Positions 1 through 6,405 of a stretch of 6,850 nt of DNA are shown here, piece after piece (within the stretch, counting starts at the first letter, position 1; each line of letters starts with the position of its first letter). A program made the translations under genes and the position numbers. The stretch is taken from contig JAABRN010000008.1 in the NCBI GenBank assembly GCA_011390855.1, positions 1-6,850 on the forward strand, read 5' to 3'. The notes beneath the pieces were generated by a model. The model saw only the letters and a program-made list of their open reading frames with translations, was not told the DNA's origin and did not search any database. Source of the stretch: Hydrogenophaga sp. Its GTDB lineage: Bacteria; Pseudomonadota; Gammaproteobacteria; Burkholderiales; Burkholderiaceae_C.

Positions 1-186
1 AGGCGCATTGAGACCCAGCTTTTCCGGGCTCTGCTCCGTTGCGAAAACCGGCACCTCCATCAAACCAGCCATGCGGGCCAGGCGGACGGCGTTGGTCAGC
101 GCCTGCGCACCATCAGACAAGGCGGGTAACAGACGTTCCTGGTAGTCCACGAGCACCAGCTGAGAGTCATCGGCATCCAACAACAT
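1..186 (-). CDS. Isochorismatase-family cysteine hydrolase (N-terminal part, cut by left edge)
   Basis: The reverse strand reads 62 codons from an ATG at 186 with no stop, and the gene continues past base 1. The product begins MLLDADDSQLVLVDYQERLL. The segment LVLVDYQ places an Asp at residue 14, where isochorismatase-like hydrolases (YcaC/nicotinamidase fold) carry the Asp of their Asp-Lys-Cys triad. Further on, VPVFATEQSPEKLG (about residues 45-58) matches the strand and TEQ loop typical of this family. The Lys and Cys should lie in the missing part. A good ribosome binding site (AAAGGA, 192-197) sits 5 bases upstream of the ATG. The substrate cannot be told; many relatives are annotated only as cysteine hydrolases. 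The gene is divergent from the NlpC/P60 gene. Family assignment is fairly sure, function is not. Confidence 0.8.
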   Translation of the reverse strand, partial: MLLDADDSQLVLVDYQERLLPALSDGAQALTNAVRLARMAGLMEVPVFATEQSPEKLGLNAP

Positions 187-191
187 GCAAA

Positions 192-197
192 TCCTTT
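192..197 (-). promoter_or_regulatory. Ribosome binding site of the isochorismatase-family gene
   Basis: On the minus strand AAAGGA lies 5 bases before the ATG at 186. It supports that start over later in-frame codons. Confidence 0.6.
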
Positions 198-310
198 AAT
201 CAATTCGTTCTTGAGGATCTGCATTCTCGCCGAGCACCACATCTGGCGGTGCATTCAAGCTTCTGAAGGGCCAATGCATTTGCTGCCGCATTTGATCAGC
301 AGGGGAGCAC

Positions 311-324
311 GCGGCACATGCCGC
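311..324. repeat. 14-bp inverted repeat in the divergent intergenic region
   Basis: Six-base arms GCGGCA and TGCCGC flank a 2-base centre (CA). The dyad lies in the 242-bp gap between the divergent isochorismatase-family and NlpC/P60 genes, about 105 bases upstream of the preferred nlpC start. It could be an operator or a chance GC-rich palindrome. Apart from this and the weak promoter at 393-421, nothing else convincing was seen in 187-428. Confidence 0.3.
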
Positions 325-392
325 CCACAGACACAATGGCACCACATATCGGAAATTGCAACAAAATCAACTGTTTGAAGCACATTCTTCGC

Positions 393-421
393 TTGACTTC
401 GCAAATCAACACCGATACCCT
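393..421 (+). promoter_or_regulatory. Possible sigma-70 promoter for the NlpC/P60 gene
   Basis: TTGACT (393-398) is a near-consensus -35 element. A 17-base spacer separates it from TACCCT (416-421), which matches only three of six -10 positions. Transcription would begin about 428, leaving essentially no leader before the ATG at 429, which also has no Shine-Dalgarno. This is a weak prediction. Confidence 0.2.
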
Positions 422-428
422 CGCGTCC

Positions 429-1001
429 ATGATCCGGTGTATCTCCGCTCTCGCATTGGTGCTGTCGGCCGCTGCACATGCCGTGCCGGCCCACGACAGC
501 TATGGCGACATGGACACATTGCTGGCCGAAAAGGGCCTCATCACACGCTTTGGCGACCAGCTGCAACAGGCCCGCCTGTCGGTGTCAGATCAAGCTTCAG
601 GCCTGGTCATCAATGCCATGGCATTTCTGGGCGTGCCTTACAGATGGGGCGGAAACAGCATTGAAACCGGCTTCGACTGCAGTGGTTTTGTACGGGCGGT
701 CTATGAGCAATCTGTGGGCAAAGTGCTGCCACGCCGATCTCACGAGCAGGCAGCCGCGACGCTGGTGATCGACCGCAACGACCTCAAGCCAGGAGACCTG
801 GTGTTCTTCAACACCATGCGACGCGCCTTCAGCCATGTCGGCATCTACGTGGGCGAAGGCCGATTCATCCATTCTCCCCGTGCTGGTGCCCATGTGCGCA
901 TGGAAGACATGCGATTGTCTTACTGGAATTCGCGCTTCAACGGGGCGCGCCGCGTCCTGCTCGACGCACCAGCTGAACCCGGTTCCAGCGCGCTGCGCTG
1001 A
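429..1001 (+). CDS. Secreted NlpC/P60 (C40) peptidoglycan endopeptidase
   Basis: The product has 190 residues. Residues 1-21 form a Sec signal peptide (MIRC, then a hydrophobic Ala/Leu core, with likely cleavage after AHA at 16-18 or VPA at 19-21). It should therefore act on peptidoglycan in the periplasm or cell surface. A single NlpC/P60 domain spans about 58-178. The catalytic Cys is C84 in FDCSGF, the catalytic His is H136 in SHVGIY, and the third polar residue is H148 in FIHSP. RWGG (72-75) and LKPGDLVFF (119-127) are further family signatures. Members cleave stem-peptide bonds such as D-Glu-(meso-DAP); the exact bond is inferred from the family. The ATG at 429 is chosen because it starts the signal peptide. 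An upstream ATG at 318 has a better Shine-Dalgarno (AGGGGAG, 301-307) but would place 37 polar residues in front. The gene appears monocistronic and is probably unrelated to the light module. Confidence 0.88.
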   Translation: MIRCISALALVLSAAAHAVPAHDSYGDMDTLLAEKGLITRFGDQLQQARLSVSDQASGLVINAMAFLGVPYRWGGNSIETGFDCSGFVRAVYEQSVGKVLPRRSHEQAAATLVIDRNDLKPGDLVFFNTMRRAFSHVGIYVGEGRFIHSPRAGAHVRMEDMRLSYWNSRFNGARRVLLDAPAEPGSSALR

Positions 1002-1019
1002 GCACTTGCCCTCGCCGAT

Positions 1020-1035
1020 TCCCGCACACGCGGGA
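1020..1035. repeat. Short GC-rich hairpin between nlpC/P60 and bphO
   Basis: TCCCGC and GCGGGA form a 6-bp stem with an ACAC loop, 18 bases after the peptidase stop. There is no T-run after it, so it is at best a weak terminator. GATAAT at 1034-1039 resembles a -10 box for the following gene, but no -35 at normal spacing was found (TTGCCC at 1006 would need a 22-base spacer). Nothing else stands out in 1002-1133. Confidence 0.25.
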
Positions 1036-1133
1036 TAATCTGTACCTGAACCAGCCGCGAGCGCAACTGCTGCATCCGCGCGCAGGGCGAATCCCGACTC
1101 TTGCGGGTGGCTCTACGACAGCGTTTACCACCC

Positions 1134-1808
1134 ATGACCCACCAGGCTACCCCTCTTCTTGCGACCCAGTTGCGCTCAGCCACCCAGGCGCTACATGCCG
1201 AGGTGGAACGCGCAGGCATCATGCCCGATCTGTTGCGAGGCAAATTGCCGATCCATTTGTATGTGGCGCTCCTGCGCAACCTGCATGCGATCTACGCCAC
1301 GCTTGAACCCGCACTGACCGGGCTGAGACACGATCCGCGCATTGCACCTGTCTGTCGGACAGACATGTTCAGACTGCCCGCACTGGAAAGTGACCTGGCT
1401 GCGCTGTCATCGAATCAAAGCTGGGCTGAGTTGCCAGTTCAAGCTGCCACTCAGGCTTATGTCGCCCGCTTGCTGAACGCGGAGAAAAACGACCCGGTGC
1501 GCCTGATTGCCCACGCTTATGTGCGGTATCTGGGAGACGTCAATGGTGGCCAGATGCTGGCCCGCACCGTATCGCGCTTGACAAAGCATCTGAACACATC
1601 CAGCGTGGCTTTCTACGATTTTGGCAGCCCGGCTGCTGCTGCCAACCATGCCCGCGATCTTCGCGAGGCCCTGGATTCATTGCCATTAGAAGAAGCGGAA
1701 GTCGCGACCGTGGTGGATGAAGCGATGTGGGCCTTCAAACAGCACAGCCTGATTTTCGACGCACTCATGTCCCCTTCATCCAGCGCAGCTCAGGTCTTGT
1801 CGGCGTGA
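1134..1808 (+). CDS. bphO: Biliverdin-producing heme oxygenase (BphO/HmuO type)
   Basis: Heme oxygenases open heme with O2 and electrons to give biliverdin, iron and CO. Here biliverdin is the expected chromophore of the phytochrome encoded next door. The product has 224 residues. The N-terminal segment LRSATQALHAEVE matches the proximal helix, with H21 as the heme-iron ligand. AHAYVRYLGDVNGGQ (126-140) is the distal-helix signature, with the flexible glycines over the heme. Length is close to the family norm. The ATG at 1134 is preferred because it places H21 as in relatives, though it has no clear Shine-Dalgarno. A TTG at 1101, in frame and 10 bases after AGGGCGA, would add 11 residues. The gene is convergent with bphP, and its last 19 bases overlap the end of bphP on the other strand. 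Cytoplasmic. Family call is firm; pairing with BphP is inference from position. Confidence 0.92.
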   Translation: MTHQATPLLATQLRSATQALHAEVERAGIMPDLLRGKLPIHLYVALLRNLHAIYATLEPALTGLRHDPRIAPVCRTDMFRLPALESDLAALSSNQSWAELPVQAATQAYVARLLNAEKNDPVRLIAHAYVRYLGDVNGGQMLARTVSRLTKHLNTSSVAFYDFGSPAAAANHARDLREALDSLPLEEAEVATVVDEAMWAFKQHSLIFDALMSPSSSAAQVLSA

Positions 1809-3967
1809 CTCTGAATATGCCCGTACAGGGTCGCGGCGCGTCTTGCCGAATGTTCAAGCTGCTCAAGTAAGGGTGCGACAGAAGGGCCGATGGTCGAGTC
1901 TGCAATGTCCATGGCAGCCAGAGAGACATTGGTGAAGATGGCCGTCACCAACTCATCGGCCTCGGTGCTCGCGCCAGCCTGCCGTGGCCACCCGAGCGAA
2001 CCGCGTGCGGCCTCGGTCAGTGAAGCCTCGAGATGACGCCGCGCCGCCTCGGCTCGCTTGTTGTCGCTGAGGTCAGCAAAAATCAGAATGAATCCGATCA
2101 CTGCGCCGGCGGTGCCCGGCACGACCTCGGCCCGAAGACTCACCGGCAGCGCCTGTCCCAGTCCTCGCGTCAGTGAGAACTCCTTTCGCAAGGGCTGGTG
2201 GGCACTGCGCGCGCTGGCCAAAACCTCGTTGACCGCCTGTGGATCACTGAACAGCGTGGCCACCTCCTGCAGCGACGCGCACTCCGCACTGGCTGGCCCG
2301 GCCAGCTGCAGGAACGCCTGGTTGGTGAAAAGCACGCGCCCGTCCGGACCTGCAATGACAACTGGCTCGTGCGAGCTCTCCATCGTGCTGCGAATCCGTC
2401 CCAGCTGGTGCTCTGCGATCAGGAGGCGGACAGCGTGGATCTGCACGATGATGTCAGCGAGCGACAACCCCAAGGCCTTTGCCAGGGCAATGTCCGAGGC
2501 GGTCCAGGGCAGCGCGGTACCGCGCACGATCTCTGACCACGCAGCAAAAGAACGGCGAGGCGACAACTCGAGGGGATCGTCACCCACTTGCGGTTTGCTC
2601 GGATCACCTGCCCAGATCACAGAAGAAAGCTGCTCCTTTCGGAACCAGATCAGGAAGTCAGGCCGAACGCGAGAAAGCCGCATGGCAAGCACACCACTGG
2701 CAGTGGGCGTCAAAGAGGCGAGTTCGGCGTTGGCTTTGGACACCGACGAGCAACTGAACGGCACGTCATGGGGACTGTCTTTGATCCAATGCAACAAGGC
2801 CCGCAGTTCGGGCGTTGAAGGCACCTCTCCGGTCGTCAGGATCTCGTCGTCATAAAACAGTGCCGCGCCCGTGGCTTCCAGCGGTTGCAACAGCGTGCGC
2901 GGATTGCGAAACAGGGCGTAGCGCCAATCGCCCTCGGTTGACGTGGCTTCGACCAGCCGTTGCTCCAGCCGTCGCACCTGTATGGCCACCTGCGCGTGGG
3001 CATAGTTTTCGATGGCGGCGATACGCGTTGAGATCACCTCCGCCATGAGATCGGCCGCTGCACGAACCGCGAATCGCATGTTGCGTGGTGCGTAATGGTG
3101 TGCCGCCACCAGACCCCAGAGCTGCCCGTCGTGTATCAGGGACACCACCAGGGTGGCGGTCACACCCATGTTTTTCAGGTATTGCAGATGAAGGGGGGAC
3201 ATGCTGCGCAGGTAGCACATCGACATGTCGGTGTCCTGGCCTGTGGCGGGGAGCAGCCGGGGAACCAGAGGCGCCGGCTCGTAGTGCACATCGACCAGCA
3301 CGCGAACCCGGTTGCGGATGTACAACTGTCTTGCACGCTGAGGAATGTCCGAAGCTGGATAGTGATGCCCCAACAGGGAGTCCAGGCGGGGATCGCGCGC
3401 CTCGGCGATGATCTTGCCGTGACCATCAGGGTCAAAGCGGTAGACCATGACGCGGTCATGGCCGGTGAGTTCCCGATATGCCCTGACGGCAGCGTCGGCC
3501 AGCTGGCTGACCGTAGAGGCCTTTCCGAACCGTTCAACCGAGGAAGCGAGGTGGTCTCGCAGTTCCTTTGCACCGGTTGCGACCGTGAAAACGTCCGACG
3601 ATCCGGACCACACGGGTTCCAGCTCTGCCACCAGCAGGCCCGGTGACAGTCGATGAAGGCTACCCTCGACCTCGCCATGCGCCACGGTCGCCTGTATGGG
3701 CTCTGGGTCTTCCATTGAGCAGCCGTTCGCAAGGCCGCGAATGCACTCCTCCAGATCGCCACCCAGAACACCGAGCGGCTTGTTCAGCAGGGCAGCCAGG
3801 GGCATGCCGAGCAAGTCTGGGGCATTGGAACTGAGTTGAACCAAGGTCCAGTCAGCTTCGTTGACGACCAGCAAGACGCCATGCGGCTGAACAGAGCCCG
3901 CAAGATGGATGAGCTCACGCTCGCAATTGGAGAGGTCTGCCTGGCCGAATGCGGGACTGTTTGACAC
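1790..3967 (-). CDS. bphP: Bacteriophytochrome photoreceptor, kinase-less RpBphP1-like (PAS-GAF-PHY-PAS-helical output)
   Basis: This is a 725-residue red/far-red photoreceptor. In the PAS domain (about 17-125), C15 in LSNCERE is the biliverdin-binding Cys of bacterial phytochromes, followed by GSVQPHG. The GAF domain (about 140-312) shows Y176, D207 in PASDIP, H260 in SPLHLQYLKNMGV and H290 in AAHHYAPR, all chromophore-pocket residues. The PHY domain (about 325-510) has the tongue motif PRRSF (470-474) and the following WSE. A second PAS domain (about 523-637) and an 85-residue helical tail end the protein. No H, N or G box of a histidine kinase is present. This order and length match R. palustris RpBphP1 (731 aa), which binds PpsR2 instead of phosphorylating a regulator. 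The start is GTG at 3967; it is required to include C15 and has only a weak AGAG upstream. The gene follows ppsR by 30 bases in one apparent operon. Whether the dark state is Pr or Pfr (bathy) cannot be read from sequence. Confidence 0.95.
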   Translation of the reverse strand: MSNSPAFGQADLSNCERELIHLAGSVQPHGVLLVVNEADWTLVQLSSNAPDLLGMPLAALLNKPLGVLGGDLEECIRGLANGCSMEDPEPIQATVAHGEVEGSLHRLSPGLLVAELEPVWSGSSDVFTVATGAKELRDHLASSVERFGKASTVSQLADAAVRAYRELTGHDRVMVYRFDPDGHGKIIAEARDPRLDSLLGHHYPASDIPQRARQLYIRNRVRVLVDVHYEPAPLVPRLLPATGQDTDMSMCYLRSMSPLHLQYLKNMGVTATLVVSLIHDGQLWGLVAAHHYAPRNMRFAVRAAADLMAEVISTRIAAIENYAHAQVAIQVRRLEQRLVEATSTEGDWRYALFRNPRTLLQPLEATGAALFYDDEILTTGEVPSTPELRALLHWIKDSPHDVPFSCSSVSKANAELASLTPTASGVLAMRLSRVRPDFLIWFRKEQLSSVIWAGDPSKPQVGDDPLELSPRRSFAAWSEIVRGTALPWTASDIALAKALGLSLADIIVQIHAVRLLIAEHQLGRIRSTMESSHEPVVIAGPDGRVLFTNQAFLQLAGPASAECASLQEVATLFSDPQAVNEVLASARSAHQPLRKEFSLTRGLGQALPVSLRAEVVPGTAGAVIGFILIFADLSDNKRAEAARRHLEASLTEAARGSLGWPRQAGASTEADELVTAIFTNVSLAAMDIADSTIGPSVAPLLEQLEHSARRAATLYGHIQSHADKT

Positions 3968-3997
3968 GCTCAGTGACTCTGAAGGTTTGCCAAAACA

Positions 3998-5413
3998 CTA
4001 GTTCAGGAAGCCTGAAGGCGGAACGCCACCCGTTCCCACCTCGGGTTGCAAGCCAAGTTCAAACAGTTGGCGCTCAAGTACGGGCACCGGCAGACCAAGA
4101 ATCTTCGCTGCGAGCTCGGAATTGCCATTCGCGCGTTCAAAAGCGACCTTCAAGAAGTGGCGTTCGATCGCCTGACTCGCATTGAGCACCAACTCCGTCA
4201 GCTTCACCTCACCCAGACGTGCGGTCAATTGAGCCAGCTCAAGTCCGAGTTCTTCGTCCATGCCCTCGGTTGTTGGCAGGGATCCCGAGCGGAGGGCACG
4301 CAGCGTGAACCCGATGCACGCCTGATCACCTTCGTTGAGCATGGTGGCCACCACTTCGACGGACATTCCGGGTGAATCAAGTGACACAGGCAATGGGCCG
4401 GCCAGCCCTCGACGCTGAGCCTCGCTGATCAATCGTGGCAAGTGTGGCGCAAGACCGACCAGGACGGTATCCATGCGGCGCCCCTTGAGTTGAGAGACGC
4501 CACTGCCTTCACACAATCGCGCAAATGCGGGATTTGCCATCAGAATGTTGCCACTCGAATCGGTGATCACGACGGCGTCCGGAGTCTGCTCGACAAACTG
4601 TGCCGGATCTTGCTGGAGCAAGGAGTCCAGAGGTCTGGCCCGCACCATGAGCAGCAAGGCGTTGTCTGCGCGAAACGGTGTGGCTGCCACCGCCACCACT
4701 GCGGCGCTGCCAGCCACACGGGCACGGATTTCGGCAGGCAGTCCCGTCGTGCGGGTAGCCGTGAGAAGCTCCCCGAACGCTGGTTGTGATGTTGGGTCAA
4801 AACGGCTTGCGGCTTCAAGCCCTACCAGCGAATCCAAGGGCAAGCCGAAAAGATCCGTCGCGGCCTGATTCGCGTCCACCACCTGCATGGTCAGGGCATC
4901 GACCACCAGCACCGCATCGGTGGCCACCTGAAACAGCAGCCTGTACCGGGATTCGGCCTGACGCCGTGCCCAATAAGACTGCTCCATCTCCTGCTGTGTC
5001 TCGATGAAATGCTGCTGGATGGCCGCAATGGCCCGCATGTCGCGACCGGCGGCTATCAATGGCCCATCGTCACCCAGACGAATGGCCGAATAAGCCATCG
5101 GAATGTCTGCGCCTGTAACAGAGAGCAGATTCACTTCCCTGCGTCGCGTGAGTCCTGCCGAGCAAGCCTCTTCGAGCAACTGCTCCACCTTGCCGCGTGA
5201 TTCCTTTGTGACGGTATCACCCCAGTGACGCCCGACCCAGTCGCTCGTCGCCTCCGTGAGTTTGGCGTCGCACGCAGAAACACGTTGAATCAGGCCATCG
5301 GCATTGATGACCAGTGCGATGTCGCTGGAGACTGTCGCCAGGGCCAACGCGAGTTCAGGCGCCAATGGCGCCAACTCACGCAGATCAAAGGGTTTGTCCG
5401 GACGATCGGTCAT
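3998..5413 (-). CDS. ppsR: PpsR/CrtJ-family transcriptional regulator with divergent HTH
   Basis: PpsR/CrtJ proteins repress photosynthesis genes in purple bacteria; some are antagonised by a phytochrome. This 471-residue product has the family layout: N-terminal PAS-like domain (about 20-130), a Q-rich linker helix (IQQHFIETQQEMEQ, 132-145), PAS1 (about 155-265), PAS2 (about 272-375) and a C-terminal Fis-type HTH (about 405-455, with AIERHFLKVAFERANGN then AAKILGL). The length fits PpsR (about 465-475). The HTH is odd: after LGL comes PVPVLERQLFELGL, where family members have close to SRQSLYVKLRRYGL. The HTH has no Cys, although CrtJ C420 and PpsR C424 lie there; the four Cys are at 48, 84, 301 and 366. 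An ATG at 5425 is an alternative start. The reading frame stays open to 5731, but that extension overlaps the methyltransferase gene and is not PpsR-like. Family call is good; a canonical photosynthesis-repressor role is uncertain. Confidence 0.85.
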   Translation of the reverse strand: MTDRPDKPFDLRELAPLAPELALALATVSSDIALVINADGLIQRVSACDAKLTEATSDWVGRHWGDTVTKESRGKVEQLLEEACSAGLTRRREVNLLSVTGADIPMAYSAIRLGDDGPLIAAGRDMRAIAAIQQHFIETQQEMEQSYWARRQAESRYRLLFQVATDAVLVVDALTMQVVDANQAATDLFGLPLDSLVGLEAASRFDPTSQPAFGELLTATRTTGLPAEIRARVAGSAAVVAVAATPFRADNALLLMVRARPLDSLLQQDPAQFVEQTPDAVVITDSSGNILMANPAFARLCEGSGVSQLKGRRMDTVLVGLAPHLPRLISEAQRRGLAGPLPVSLDSPGMSVEVVATMLNEGDQACIGFTLRALRSGSLPTTEGMDEELGLELAQLTARLGEVKLTELVLNASQAIERHFLKVAFERANGNSELAAKILGLPVPVLERQLFELGLQPEVGTGGVPPSGFLN

Positions 5414-5456
5414 GGTGGCTTTCATCACGAGTGAACAGGGCACCATCTGCCTCGCC

Positions 5457-5491
5457 GCTCTGTGCAGAGCAGGCTTGACTGGCTTGAAGCC
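5457..5491. promoter_or_regulatory. Cluster of dyads and direct repeats upstream of ppsR (possible operator)
   Basis: GCTCTGTGCAGAGC (5457-5470) is a 14-bp dyad with 6-bp arms. Next to it, GGCTTGA occurs twice (5472-5478 and 5481-5487, 9 bases apart), and the second copy is part of the dyad GGCTTGAAGCC (5481-5491). The cluster lies 44-78 bases upstream of the ppsR ATG, in the 119-bp gap after the methyltransferase gene. No T-run follows on the minus strand, so it is not an intrinsic terminator. An operator role, perhaps autoregulation, is inference. Confidence 0.35.
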
Positions 5492-5532
5492 TAAGCGTCG
5501 AAGTTTACCCCTGGAGGGCGATTTTTGCGAGT

Positions 5533-6204
5533 TCAGGCATCTGGACCGCGTCCGCTCCAAGTTCCGGTTGCGATAAAAATGCTCCCCATCCAGGTAGCCC
5601 TCACCTCCGTGCCATGAAGGAAAGTGGCCAGAACGGACCATGGCTTGTCCAACCCATCCATGGTGGTAACCGAATACATCGCTGCGCCCCATACGAACAG
5701 ATTGACCGGCCACACCCAGGGCGCTGCCCACTGCAATCCAGTGGCCACCACCCTGGCACCGGGCTTGAGATGGCGCATCACGTTGGCAATGGCTTCCGGC
5801 TGCCGAAGGATGTCGTGCGTGAAATGGAAAATGGCCGCATCAGCCTGACCTCGCAGATGCGCCTCATCCGCAGCTTCGCTCAGCAGCGTGATTCCTTCCC
5901 AGCCATGGGCCTGAATCCGCTCCCTGGCCTTGGCGAGCATCTGAGGGCACTGTTCAATGCCAACGATGGTCCCTTGTTCCCCAACCAGCGCCTTCAACGG
6001 CTCAAAACTCAGCCCGGTTCCACAACCCACGTCCAGCACGGATTCACCCTTACGAAGCTGCAGCCTCGAAATCGCTTCTTGCCGCAGCGGCTCAAACAGG
6101 GCCAACTCGCCGTCGTACACATTTGCACGCATGCTGTAGCGCTCCAGGGCCGCTTCCCGGTCTGGCAGCTGGCTCCGCGCAGAGGTCCTCGTCCGTTTGA
6201 TCAT
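5533..6204 (-). CDS. Class I SAM-dependent methyltransferase
   Basis: The product has 223 residues. Motif I VLDVGCGTG (57-65) forms the SAM-binding glycine loop, and E84 at the end of IVGIE is the acidic residue expected to hold the ribose hydroxyls. The segment ADAAIFHFTHDILRQP (121-136) matches motif II, and LKPGARVVATG (146-156) the following strand. The acceptor substrate cannot be read from the sequence; the C-terminal part (WAAPWVWPVNLFVWGAAMY) is unusually rich in Trp and aromatic residues and may bind a lipid or other hydrophobic acceptor. The ATG at 6204 has only a weak GGGATG upstream, but it fits the domain start. The open frame runs back to 6627 into prkA without family-like sequence. 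The gene is 119 bases upstream of ppsR on the same strand, so it could be cotranscribed with ppsR-bphP. It is cytosolic or peripheral to the membrane. The family is sure, the role unknown. Confidence 0.82.
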   Translation of the reverse strand: MIKRTRTSARSQLPDREAALERYSMRANVYDGELALFEPLRQEAISRLQLRKGESVLDVGCGTGLSFEPLKALVGEQGTIVGIEQCPQMLAKARERIQAHGWEGITLLSEAADEAHLRGQADAAIFHFTHDILRQPEAIANVMRHLKPGARVVATGLQWAAPWVWPVNLFVWGAAMYSVTTMDGLDKPWSVLATFLHGTEVRATWMGSIFIATGTWSGRGPDA

Positions 6205-6221
6205 GGCAACACATCCCGTTA

Positions 6222-6239
6222 AGGTCTCAGCATAGACCT
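6222..6239. repeat. Stem-loop just upstream of the methyltransferase start
   Basis: AGGTCT and AGACCT form a 6-bp stem around CAGCAT, ending 18 bases before the methyltransferase ATG. It could be an operator half-site pair or a leader hairpin affecting translation. No T-run follows on the minus strand. Confidence 0.35.
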
Positions 6240-6261
6240 GCATGTCCACCAAGGCAAGTCG

Positions 6262-6289
6262 GCCTGCATTCAGGCGCCGAAAGCCTGCA
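6262..6289. repeat. Mutually exclusive short hairpins in the methyltransferase leader
   Basis: GCCTG (6262-6266), CAGGC (6271-6275) and GCCTG (6283-6287) allow the middle arm to pair with either side, giving loops of 4 or 7 bases. GCCTGCA also repeats directly with a 21-base period, and CCTGCA occurs again at 6237-6242. The arms are only 5 bp, so chance is a real possibility in GC-rich DNA. Confidence 0.22.
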
Positions 6290-6349
6290 GACACAGCATC
6301 CGCGTGAAGGCCAAGAAATCCCTGTGGATTGGCCCTCATATCTGGAACT

Positions 6350-6379
6350 TTGATACAGAGGCGCAGTTCAGAATAACAA
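6350..6379 (-). promoter_or_regulatory. Possible promoter for the methyltransferase (and ppsR-bphP)
   Basis: On the minus strand TTGTTA (6379-6374) and TATCAA (6355-6350) are separated by 18 bases; each matches four of six sigma-70 positions. A transcript from here would carry a leader of about 140 bases containing the hairpins at 6222-6289. Weak, by eye only. Confidence 0.22.
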
Positions 6380-6405
6380 CAGTGTGAAGCAGGCCTGATC
6401 TTTGC

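Noticed and set aside
220..280. Three TGCATT copies as an iteron-like array
   Set aside because: Only six bases, unequal spacing (30 and 25), no flanking similarity.
1020..1039. Intrinsic terminator after the NlpC/P60 gene
   Set aside because: The stem is only 6 bp and is followed by ATAATC instead of a T-run.
1790..2050. Histidine-kinase output domain of the phytochrome
   Set aside because: The C-terminal 85 residues lack an H-box, N-box and glycine-rich ATP lid, and are too short for a kinase core.
2058..2855. 265-codon open frame opposite bphP
   Set aside because: It is fully antisense to a well-supported phytochrome gene; its composition is that of a reverse-frame shadow in GC-rich DNA and no domain is recognisable.
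5414..5731. 106-codon upstream extension of the ppsR reading frame
   Set aside because: It overlaps the methyltransferase gene on the same strand in another frame, has no PpsR-like sequence, and the start at 5413 (or 5425) gives the normal family length.
5614..6222. 202-codon open frame opposite the methyltransferase
   Set aside because: Antisense to a gene with clear SAM-binding motifs; no recognisable domain.
6323..6340. TGT-N12-ATA as a PpsR operator
   Set aside because: One mismatch in a six-base motif is expected by chance, and the inner TGTCA/TGACA bases are missing.
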